DNA from: Erythrocercus mccallii
Taxonomy: Eukaryota; Chordata; Aves; Passeriformes; Dicruridae
Direction of reading: 5' to 3'
NCBI GenBank assembly: GCA_013397435.1
Contig: VZRG01001978.1
Coordinates: 1-64,000, forward strand
DNA length: 64,000 nucleotides
Shown piece by piece: positions 21,733 through 32,136 of the stretch (positions are counted from its first letter, which is position 1; each line of letters starts with the position of its first letter). Both the position numbers and the translations under genes were made by a program. The notes under the pieces are model-generated. The model made no database searches. It was not told the DNA's origin and was given only the letters and a program-made list of their open reading frames with translations.

Positions 21733-24700
21733 TTAATGAGACATATTCTCTTTACTTATCAACAGATGGTGAGGATAAAACTGCTAGTACCTCATGTGCT
21801 GCCTTGACATGGTCAGGTGGAATCAGATTCATACCACCCAATCTTGTTTTTGGTGCTGTAATCTTTTGTCTACCTTCACAGACAAAGGAGGAAAACCTAC
21901 TTCCAGAAGATGCTTGCTTTTATCCACCTTGTATTCCTCACTTATGCCAAGGTGAATCCATCCCTGAGATGTCCACTTTGTTCTCTTTGGGTTGGAAGGA
22001 GCTTAGATTTCTTGAAATTGCTGAAATTAGAGGACTTAATCACACATTATTAATTACATATACAGCCCAATAAACAGGCTTGAGAAGACTGAATTTTATG
22101 AATTGTGATATATCTAAACCTACTCACATAATCACTGATGCTCATTTCTGGCTGAGAATTTCCCAATAATACATAGCAGAAGTATCTGAAGGAAGAATTT
22201 GAGGGGGGAACAGGTGATTGCAATATAATCAGTTCAATCTTTAAGGAATATTTTGCAAAAGATCAATCATCAACTATCTCATTATTATAACCTCCCAGAT
22301 ATTAGACAAAATATGTGCCAGTGCTTCTGAATTTGAAAGGGGGGGAAATATTCATTGCTAGAAGCAATGTGTTGATAGGCATCAAGCAGATATTACATTA
22401 AATTTAGCTTGGTTTATGCTGGTTACAGAACTGTTACAGATCAATGTGAAGGCTTAAATGATGTGTCACCCCTAAGATCTATAAAATTGCCTGTTCCATG
22501 GGCAACCCATTAAAGTGATCTCTTATGCCTAGAGAGGTTTAGGGTTTTTTTAACTTTTTCAATGCTTTGGTTTTTGGGCAGGCCATAAACTCAAGACCTG
22601 TGGCTGGAAGGCCAAAGCTCTCTGTCTGACCTGTGACTGCTCTGTTTATGCCAAAACAGGTTGCAGGAACAACATACAAATAAGTTAGATTTCTGTCAGT
22701 AGAACACATTTGCTTGAACTCAACTTCCTTTACTATTTCTGGAGCTTATAATTTATATATAATTATTTATATATCTTTTATATATAAGCCAAGGTTACCT
22801 TTAGCAAACAACATAGCTCAACTGAATTTCCTGCTCCACACTGAAAATTAGACTCCCCTTTGAAGCTCTGTTTGTGTCATCCATGTTTTCTCCTTCAGTT
22901 TTCCCCTGTCTTCAGAGATGATATATTTTGTCTCTGATGCAGTTCTTTGTGCAAGGCAGTGGTCACTGACAGTGTCCAAAAATTGGAGAGGAAATCATGT
23001 TAATAATTTTGAAAATTTGAGTATAAAATACACTTTATGAATGGTATAATGAATAATTTAAATTTATTTTCTTTATACCATATGCCACAATCCTTAGTGA
23101 ATTGTTAGGTTTTATTAACTTTTCATGGAATCTCTTAGGTGTTTTCACAGGCCAAATTCAAGATAAATATCTGAAAAAAATAAGTTAAATTAAATACACT
23201 GCAATATTTTAGATCATAACCTCTCTCTACACACACAAACTACATTAATGCAGCTGTGTAATGCCCTTTTGACGGAAACTGACAGCAACTCCAGACAAGA
23301 AACCTGCGCATCAACTTTACTCTTTCATACAACTACTTCTACTTTGTTCTAACTCATTACTGACTAATCAGCTCTCTGGCAGGGTCTAGTGTATAAAATG
23401 CACCAAAGTAACTTAAAGCCACTTTTGTTCTCCCATTACTTATGTGAGGAGGTACGAAATACACAATTCAACTCATTGTGCTTTATACCACTTCATAACC
23501 AGCCCTCATCTAGTTTTTCTCTCAGTAATGGCAGTAAAAGGGTTCTGACTAACTTGGGAAAACTACGGCCTCAAATAATTATGGTTTCCTGAACACAGCT
23601 CAGATGGTAGATACACTCAGCCTTTGTATTTCCTGGGATATTGGCCTAACCAACAACAAAAAAAAAAAGCACAAAAACTTCATTCACATCTCTTTTTTTA
23701 GTAGCAGAAAGGGATATTATGTAACTTCGGAAATTTGATAAAGATGCAGCTTCAGAGATGGGCAAGTTAATGGAAGTATTCTGCTTTCCTCAAAAGAGCT
23801 ATGTCTCTTTGCAACAATCATGGCCGAAGAGCCCCCCAGGGCTTGGAGTCCTCTTCTGTACTGCTGAAAGGATAATATTTAGAACAGAGACAATCAACTA
23901 TTCATCCCCTGCCCTGATTTATGCTGTACACTTTGGATAACACTCATGCAGTAGTGGAAATTGTCAAAGTTTTGTCTATCTTTTAAGCCCTGGGCAAGAA
24001 AGGAAGAGGAATAAGAAGCTTGAATGAAGCTCTGAATATAACGCACTCTGCTGCTGTGCACAGTAGTTATAGACACATTAATATGCTTCTCTGGAAATAT
24101 TTTTGACCTCTAGGTGTTCAGAGCCTCAGTTTAGTCCTGCATTTGCCATGAATTAGAGCACTTTGCCTACAGAATCTGTTCTCTGAGGCACCACAGAGAG
24201 TGACTACTACAGCTTATTTACAGCATGACATGAGGCTTAAGGAAACACCCAGAAATACACAGCTGGAAGAGCAGAGAATGTCAGAAGACAAGGAAGGCTG
24301 GATGTGTCACAGGTGAATAAGGAAATACTCAGCTTAGAAGAAAGCCATGAGGTTAGGACATACTAAGACACATAACTGGTAATGGTGGCAAGGAGAGAAT
24401 TTTTGTTTGATGGCATAGTTCTTGCTGGGATAAGAATGATGACTGGTAGGTGAGGTAACTTAATCACATAATGTTTAATAGTTTTGGCATAACTCAAAGA
24501 AAATATAGTTCTCTTCTCTAGGCTTTTAGTAATTTATTAGGCTCTGGGCCACCCAGTTTCACCACCAAACAAGTTCCCTGTAGGCAGCAGTGGGGGGTAC
24601 TAGAGGGATTATTTAGGCAGCAATAACATAAATTTTTTTCCAGATAGGTCAGTGATTCTCAAACTAATTTTCCTTTGCTTCTCAGTGTGGGGGCCTTGGG

Positions 24701-27700
24701 ATAGCACAGTAATAATTATTTGACTCTATGGCTCCCAGGAACTATAGCCCCTGTTTTCTGCTTCTGCGTGTGGGGTCCATCTGTGCCCCTAATCAAAATT
24801 ACTTCTAGGACAGAAACTTCTTGACTCTTAATTGTCACTGCTTCTTGTAGGAATCTGTCTGGCAATATGCCAGCTCTTCTTTTCCATTCTCTTTGTCTCT
24901 AGTTTGAGAACTCTGATCCTAAGACAGGTTTTGCTTATTTATATATATTTTTTAAATTTCAAATTTGAATTAATTGATCTCCTGACGCTTTCAACTTCCC
25001 TGAGGACTTTGAGGTTGATCTGGTGAATCATTTCAGCCTTTTTGCTTTGCTTTGCCAGTGTCTTCTTTATTTCTCCCCTCTCCTTTTGTCTTTTAAATTC
25101 TCCTCCCTCATCTTCATTATATTACATTGACAGCTTGGGAGCATGGGGGAGGAAAGAAATAACCCCTTTTTATTCTCTCATTTCCCTGTGTTACCTCTAC
25201 TACTCTTGTTTTAACACTAAGAGAAACCATTGCAATGTTGTCATACTTTTTCATTGGCACAGTGTTCTGAAAAGTAACCTCATGCTCTGAATGGCATCGC
25301 TATTTGCCAGGAAATCACTTATTTACTCATGAATGACTACACCCCTTGCTGAAACTGTCAGGTGTTCTAAACACACATGGAACTTTTTTGGGATATGGAG
25401 GTTGTGGCTTAGCTGGCATCCTAACTAAGAGGCAGTACACAGCATCAAAGTGGAAAAGATCTTCTTGAATTAAATAGAAATGTTTAGAAAAAAGTTTAAA
25501 ACAAGAGCGTAAAGAAAAAGGGGAGATACTTACCAAAGATAATTTCTTCTTTACTCTATTTTTAAAAAGAATTCTCTGTAAGTTAAACCAGGCAGTCACA
25601 GGGAGACCTGCCTATAACTGTTTTGGACTCAGAAAAGTTATTTTCTTAAATGAATCCTCCACTTAATCAGTTGTTACTTGCTCCACATAGTTAACAGTGT
25701 GGTGGGTTAATGCCATCCTAGGCAGACTCGGTACAGAGAGCAATTAAACAAGTCCATCACCAAATAATCACAAAATTTTAAGCATTTGTAGTAAGTGATC
25801 AAGTATTGTCAAGAAGTAGAAGCAAGAGAAAAATGCATCAGGATAAATATAGTAAAAAGTTTAAGAAAATAAATATGACTCTGTATTTATGAAATGTGCA
25901 AGTACTTTCAAGAACTTCCCTGACATCCTTCCTGACAAAAGTAATGCTCTTATAGACATTGGCTTGCTTACTGCAGTGCCTGGCCAGAAAGCCTTCACAT
26001 ACAGAGAAGGATGATAAGCAGAAATTTTGTAGAAGAGGAAAATTCTCTGGGATTAATTACCTGATTGGCTGCAATAATTGGTATGGACCAAGCAGGCTTG
26101 TTCGGAATGCAGCTGGTTTTCTGTTGTCTTTGCCCAGGCAAAGATCAGAATTAGCTGAAACAGAAGGTAACATTTGAATGCTCATGTTCATAACTCTAAA
26201 ATTAAGGTAATATCACCTGGCTTCTTAAATTATTTCTTGGTTATTTTTTTTTTTTTTACGGTAGAATTACCATCTTATGAAAAGAATATTCAATTTAAAT
26301 TCATATGCTGAACAAACACGTTCCCTGAAATTTAAGCATTAGCAAGTGCAGTACAACTAAACACCTGATATAATTAAATAGTAATGGTAACAAAACAGCA
26401 TATTGGTATTTTTAAATCTATTAAAACTCTTAAAACTATGAAAAAGAAATGAATCTTTAATCCATTTAATGTGGTCAGATGAAGAAAAAATGCCCTACTA
26501 GGCAAATTCATACCTTTATCTGCAAAATCTTATATCTTTAAATAACAAAACTTATATGCTGACTTTTCAAGAAGAAACTACTGGAAGATATTGGAGATGA
26601 TAAACTTCATAGTGAATGCTGTAATACTGAGACACATTCATATACTTTGCTATAAAAGTACTCTTTCTGGATGATAATTTTGACCAGCTATAAAAATCAC
26701 CAAGCCTCAACTCCACCTTTTGTGTCTAATACTGTACAATACTGTACTGTCAGTCATTACACACTATAATACTGAGATTCTGACATTTTCAATGTGACTG
26801 AAAGCGCTTATATGACTAAATTAAGCTCATTAAAATACTGCCAACTTGAAATCTTCATGGACAAAAGGAGGAAATGTCTAAACCAGATGCACTTAACCCA
26901 GTTTAACCCTCATTTTGCTTGTGAAAATAAATCTTTGTGTTTTATCATTGTAAAGAATAAATTTCTGTGTGTCATTGCTTTGAATAGGTTGGGTAAAAAA
27001 CCCACTCAAACCAATGCAGCACTCCCAACACTGACCATGCTTTAATCACACTCACAAGCATGGGCAACAGAGGCCTTTAAATTTTCAGAGCAAATTCCCA
27101 GTGGAAACATTAAAGATCTTGCTAGTGAAAATGGACTATCTAATACCACAATAAATATAAATCTGTCTGGAAAGGTCATAATTATCCTGGAAGTCTAACA
27201 AATTGAGACAGTTGGTTTGGTTAGGAGAAAGCTTTCAGGTTCTGCAAGTGTTATCTGCCCAACATTCATTTCATCTCATGCAACACTTCTAGATTTATGT
27301 TAAACTGAGGTGTACAATCCCTTCTATTGTTTATTTTTTTTTAGTTAAACAAAATGTTTTAGAGTTCCTCTGGCTGAGGGAGGATGACTTAAAATGCAAG
27401 CTTTGGTGGGATATGTAATTAGTAAAGCATGTTTGATCAAAAAGAAGCAAATAGTTAAACTCTTACAGTCCTTCAGTTTTATATTGCTGTTATCAGGTCT
27501 AGAAAAATGACAGTGAACCATGCTAAATATGTACTTTAAATTTGGCCAATGTCTAATATGATGTATTACTTCACGTAAATGTTGTGAATCTTCTCTGCAA
27601 GAACACATTTGCAAAAGTCTTATGTTCATATAAATATACATCTCAGGCCTTATCAGTTCACTTGCACACAAATAAATCATTGTTTGAGAGTAGAACATGG

Positions 27701-28521
27701 GAATTTTTTATCCACACCATTCATTTTTTCCTATTAGAGTAGACAATAAAGTTCTGAAATAATCTTCCATACGCCAGATGAAAATGGACTTGTAGGAAAT
27801 AAATGTTTTTCTTTGATGACATAAAAGAAGACTGTGTTAATTAGATGTTATTTGGGGATCTAAAACAATGAATCTTCTGAATAAATCCAGAAATACTGTT
27901 CTTGTTGTAAAACTACCAAATTTCTAATATTTGGCTGATTGTTCTGAGACTTTTTGTTCAAACTCTGGATATTACACTGGACTGATATTACCAGTTATAT
28001 TCATTAGTATTATCAATGCCAGTGTGTTCTTGGTAACTCTTAATGCTTTGATCTCTTCTGGATACACCTTAACATCATAGTTTACTTTATGTTGCCTTTA
28101 TATGTGTTAAGTATTCAAATTATTCATGCAGAGTGTAAGTAAGTGTATGCTATATTATATAGTGTATGCTAACTGACAAAACCTTAACATCAAAACCTGT
28201 GGCTTGTCACCTGAGACTTTCTTTGCACACAGCAGAGCTAGTTAGCAGAGATATATTTCATCCCATCTTAAAATAAATGTCAAAAATGGGTCAAGTGTAT
28301 CACACCCTGGAAGTCCTTATTTCTGTGTATTGACATTTGCAAACTCAGCTCTTGATGTCTGCTGCAGAAATCCGAGCACAAGTGTTTATACTTCCATTGT
28401 CAGATATGATTAGGAACTTGCAAATAGCACTGAAGTGATCAGAGAAATATTCCTGAGGCCTCTATTCCAAATCTGTCCAGCCATTTGTAAAGGCTTCACG
28501 TTTGCCAATTTTTGGTTCAAT
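21733..28521. other. AT-rich non-coding stretch
   Basis: No gene recognised. It contains an AT-rich dyad (22744-22789), a T-run (about 26245-26258) and short homopolymers. Part of the segment just left of 28522 may be remnant internal sequence of the adjacent retroviral element, but I see no motif that proves it. Confidence 0.5.
22744..22789. repeat. AT-rich dyad, 46 bp
   Basis: GCTTATA and TATAAGC flank a TATATA-rich core. It could be cruciform-prone or simply low-complexity DNA. Confidence 0.6.
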
Positions 28522-28539
28522 TTCCCGGCCAATGCACCA
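28522..28539 (-). promoter_or_regulatory. Retroviral primer-binding site for tRNA-Gly (18 of 18)
   Basis: The minus strand reads TGGTGCATTGGCCGGGAA, complementary over 18 nt to the 3' end of vertebrate tRNA-Gly(GCC) including the added CCA. It lies 5 nt after the LTR end, where a minus-strand DNA primer site belongs. The CCA is not encoded in nuclear tRNA genes, so this is not a tRNA gene fragment. Confidence 0.88.
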
Positions 28540-28628
28540 ATTAATGTAATGGTTTTAGTGTTTGCAATTTTCTATATGACTAGGAGAACTTAGAAAGCAA
28601 AGGCTTACCTTAAAATTACAAAAGATAG

Positions 28629-28634
28629 TTTATT
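28629..28634 (-). terminator. Candidate polyadenylation signal AATAAA of the long LTR
   Basis: GTGTGAATAAACT on the minus strand, about 85 nt before the LTR end, the usual distance for an R/U5 signal. Earlier AATAAA motifs inside the LTR compete with it. Confidence 0.5.
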
Positions 28635-29799
28635 CACACAAATAAAGAATAAGAAAGAAAACAAAACAACAAATGAAACCTTCAAAGACATCCTTCTCTC
28701 CCCCCACAAGTATTCACTTTTCTACACACAACATAAAAAGACAAAATCTGTAATTTCAGTCAGTTTCACCCTTTCTTTCATCAGTTCTTTTAGGAAAGGA
28801 GTCTCTCTGAGTCTCATGGAGACATGGTCACACAAGGAACAGTCTTCTGGTGGCTTCCATGCTACACATCTGCAGCGGCCAAAAAGGAGCCTCTGCAAAC
28901 TCTGATATCCTACCCAGCTTAGCAGCTTTCCCAACGCTGCACATGGGTCATAATCTGCTTATTAGGGGTATAGTAATGCACCCCCCATTCCCGAGTGGGC
29001 ATTTCTGTATTAGGAAAAAGGTTTCAGTTTACCTCTTGGCTTTTTAGGAAGTTTAACTGGAAAGTTCTATCTTTTCCTCTTTATAACTGGCTCAGTGCCA
29101 GTAGAGGAGCACCTGTTGGACCCTGTCACTGTTCGTCAAAACCTGTGCCCCTTGTTATTGGCAGGCTTCCAGTGGATCCATCCCTGATCATTAAGTAGAA
29201 AAGGGGACAGAACAAAGGGGCCAACGGCATTCTCGAGGTGTTGTAGCGTGTGAAGGATCTGTCCTTACACTGTGCTCGGCTTGGGTCTCTGTTTTGTACT
29301 ATTTCAGTTATTTTATTACACCCTTTTGATTTTTCAAGACACACTCGACCATGCTGTCTCGCTATTTATTTTTCAGCCAACTCTGATCTGGGGCTGCACC
29401 CTCAGAATTTGTGGGGATTTCTCCCCCATATAGGGGTACTGTTTAAGAATGCCTCTTCTAGTATAAAGCAAAGGTTCTCTTCTACTGTTTCCAAAATCAT
29501 CTTCATCTCAAAACTAAAAATCTCCTTTTTATCCTTAGGACCACAAAAAAACCTCAAAACAACTTCACATCACTTATACTAGCACTTTGCATCCCCCCTA
29601 AACAGCATCTATATGTTACAGGAAAGAAAACAGTCCGTTCTCCATATTTTGCCACATATGTGGCAATGTCCAGCCACGTTAGGCCACTCCTTATCCTTCG
29701 CGCTCTCTTCACTTAGTCTCATGCTGTCTCTTTATGGTTTATTACTTTGTCTCGTCCTCACTCTGGGAGAGGCCAGGCTCTGCAGGTTCCATCTGCTGG

Positions 29800-30150
29800 C
29801 AGGGAACAGTTGAAGAGGCCCGTGGGGCACACGCGGTCTCTGCCGGCGGGAGCTGTGAAACTCTCAGAGCCACGCGGCGGTGAGGGAGGCTGGGGGGTGC
29901 CGCCTTTTCCACCCCTCGGTCTCACGGCGTGCGCCGCTCAGGGCTGCTCCCTGAGGCAGGAGGAGCGGGAGGAAAACATCCCCCAGCCCCGGCCGGCGAC
30001 ACCGGCAGCTTCCGGGGCTTTTCCTCTCCCGTCCCGCTGTGATCGAGCCGAGGCATGGCTGGGTCGCTCCCCGGCGGGGGCAGCGGCGCCCGCAGGCCCG
30101 GCCCGGCCCAGCCCAGCCCGGCAGCCCAGGGGCACAGCGTTAGCCGTTGC
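29800..30150 (-). promoter_or_regulatory. CpG-rich block in the LTR leader
   Basis: About 350 bp with many CG dinucleotides (for example CGGCGGTGAGG, CCCGGCCGGCGAC, GGCAGCGGCGCCCGC) stands out in AT-rich surroundings. It lies just downstream of the LTR TATA box on the minus strand. The long open frames here on both strands come from its composition and show no family motif. Confidence 0.7.
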
Positions 30151-30186
30151 CTCACCCAGAGACAGCAGCTCCAACCCATCCCTTAG

Positions 30187-30195
30187 CTTTATATA
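30187..30195 (-). promoter_or_regulatory. TATA box (TATATAAAG) of the long LTR
   Basis: GCGCTATATAAAGC on the minus strand, about 170 nt inside the LTR, with the CCAAT box about 50 nt upstream. Predicted transcription start is near 30164, at the edge of the CpG-rich block. Confidence 0.65.
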
Positions 30196-30366
30196 GCGCA
30201 TTTCCCAAACGTGGCATACTGTTTCCTTAGTGGTCAAACTACTTGCCAATAGCCAAGAACTGGCCCCTGATAGGCTGGTCCCTTTTTTAAAGGCTTCCAA
30301 AAGGTCCTTACAGGGCGATATTCCATGCTCTTCAACTAAAACCCAAACTGTGTTACACCCATAACA

Positions 30367-31387
30367 CCATTGAAGAGATGTATTTATTCCACAATGAGAA
30401 TTAAAAAAAAAAAAAAAAAAAAAAAATCAGTTTGGAGCTGTGATAATTTTATTTTCCCTGACTTTGGGATTCCAGCATCACATGCGGGCCACAGCTTTAT
30501 GTGTGCTGATTGCAAAATTTGATTCATGAGAAGGCAGTGGAGCCTGGCATGACAGCTCATGAGCTCCAAATTCACGTTTTGTCAATACTACAGGCTGCAC
30601 TCAGCAATGAAAGAAATGTTACATGATAAGTATTCTGCCTGACATGAAAATCATGAAAGAAACAAAGCAATAGAAGGGCTCAAAAAGGATGGAACTCCTT
30701 AAAGTCCTAAAAAACACCCCTGATATTTAGAGCAGTTAAGCTGAAGACAAAGAGTTTTGATTAGAGAGGGTAAAGAAGCTAATTGTTGCAGCAGAGAAAA
30801 CAATAGGATGACAGAAGATAAAATCACAAGCAAAGGAAGGCAGAGTAGTTCTTTCTGTGTCTTTTGGAGTTGCTGATAATTGACAGTTCTTGGATTCAAA
30901 CCAGAAGTCTTGCTATATTTGATATAAAGATAACCCCAATAGCTTGGAGGGAGTTTCATGAGTGTATCTTATCTCACGTCATGAAAACAGTATGTATTTT
31001 TAACTGATAACAAGTTCATTTCTGTATGTAGAGTAGGAAAGAAAGGTGTGGAAAAATGACTGATTTCCAAATGCGATAAGAAAATAAGGTAGTGTTTAGT
31101 TTAGAAGGTGTGTCTGACAGCAAACATTTAATTTATAAGCCCAAAAGCCTTGGAAAATCTGGGGTGGGGGAAATAAACCTTAACAAAAATAGAACAACCA
31201 TCATTCTGAGGTATAATTTACCTGCCTTAAGGAGGCAATACATATCATGCCTTGTTTGGAGCAAAGTCTCTGGGTGTATGGAGATTAGGTCCAGCAGCAA
31301 TTAAACCATTGCCTCTGGAACATTGCACATTTTCATATGTGCAACACAGGGTGAGGAAAAAAATTGGATTTCTTCACTTACATGAGA
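30367..31387. other. Non-coding stretch with a poly-A run
   Basis: A run of 24 A lies at 30403-30426, 36 bp beyond the LTR. No gene or further transposon is recognised. Confidence 0.55.
30403..30426. repeat. Poly-A run, 24 bp
   Basis: Homopolymer seen directly. No upstream sequence looks like a processed transcript. Confidence 0.95.
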
Positions 31388-31388
31388 N
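31388..31388. other. Single N at the edge of a microsatellite (contig junction)
   Basis: The N directly precedes the (GGGAA)n array. Unlike the N at 17439 the flanks do not overlap, so the true gap size is unknown. Confidence 0.8.
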
Positions 31389-31495
31389 GGGAAGGGAAGG
31401 GAAGGGAAGGGAAGGGAAGGGAAGGGAAGGGAAGGGAAGGGAAAGAGGGAAAGAGGGAAAGAGGGAAAGAGGGAAAGAGGGAAAGAGGGAAAGAG
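31389..31495. repeat. Compound purine microsatellite (GGGAA)n then (GGGAAAGA)n
   Basis: About ten pentamers (31389-31438) run into about seven octamers (31439-31495). The strand is all purine, so it may form triplex or other non-B DNA and is a common place for assembly breaks. Repetitive frames through it are spurious. Confidence 0.95.
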
Positions 31496-32100
31496 AAATA
31501 CATGTATGTTGTTTATCCAATATTCAAAATCATACTATCAGTATGTGGAATACAGGACTCAATTATCATCATTTAACTCATTACTGTCTGTCACTGCTTT
31601 CTGGAAATAATGGATATTTTTAGCCCACCATCAGTTGTGAGGTTATAAATTATTTGTGGGATTTTTAAACTGATTTGCATTGTCCCATGTCTGAAACAGG
31701 GTGAGCTCAAATATGTAGACATATGACCTCAAACATGAATGTGCAATAACTTTGCTAAACCTAATTATGTTGTGTACTCAAGTCACTGAGCCACTGGATC
31801 TACACTCAGTCACTTAGGAGCAGGCAGTACTTGTTTCTGTCTGTGGAAAAAATAACCTTGATTTCAACCAGAAGGAAATTTGTAAACTTTCTGGGACAAC
31901 TTTTCCATTCCAAATCAACGTGATTTTTGAAGATGACAACAAAGGAAATCTACATTCATAAAGGCAGACAGGCCAGTTTCTGAGGAGTTATATTTTGCTG
32001 CAGGAATGAATTTAATCAGGTCAAAATCACAGACTTCCAAAGTATCACATGGATCAGAAATTTGCAGTGTTCGTTTCTGTTTCCTTTTGTTTGGTTGGTT

Positions 32101-32136
32101 GGGGTTTTTTGGGTTTGTTTTGGGGGGGTGGTGGGG
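32101..32136 (+). other. G-rich tract, possible G-quadruplex
   Basis: Four G-runs (4, 3, 7 and 4 G) separated by 6, 8 and 4 bases, preceded by GGTTGGTT. One loop is slightly longer than the strict 7-nt limit, but the seven-G run allows alternative pairings. Confidence 0.5.

Larger units (their letters stand above)
28545..30366 (-). mobile_element. Long 5' LTR (1822 bp) of an endogenous retrovirus, minus strand
   Basis: On the minus strand the element opens with TGTTATGG (30366) and closes with CCATTACA (28545); these ends are inverted repeats at 7 of 8 positions, and a tRNA-Gly primer site follows 5 nt later. Within it lie a CCAAT box in inverse orientation (30246-30250), TATATAAAG (30187-30195), a CpG-rich block (about 29800-30150) and a late AATAAA (28629-28634). 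U3 would be only about 200 bp and R about 1.5 kb, which is very long; nested insertion or use of an earlier AATAAA (near 29733 or 29367) is possible. Only the 5' LTR and primer site are evident. I see no gag, pol or env motif and no second LTR, so the copy is broken. The limits rest on the end motifs, not an alignment. Confidence 0.78.

Noticed and set aside
28522..28539. Fragment of a tRNA-Gly gene or tRNA-derived SINE
   Set aside because: The match includes the post-transcriptional CCA and sits 5 nt after an LTR end in the orientation of a primer-binding site.
29747..30300. Long GC-rich frames on both strands (149, 120 and 85 codons), possible first exon of a CpG-island gene
   Set aside because: They lie inside the long LTR, overlap each other in several frames and have no recognised motif.
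31252..31623. Frames with repeated GREGK/ERGKEGK residues
   Set aside because: They are translations of the purine microsatellite and cross an N.
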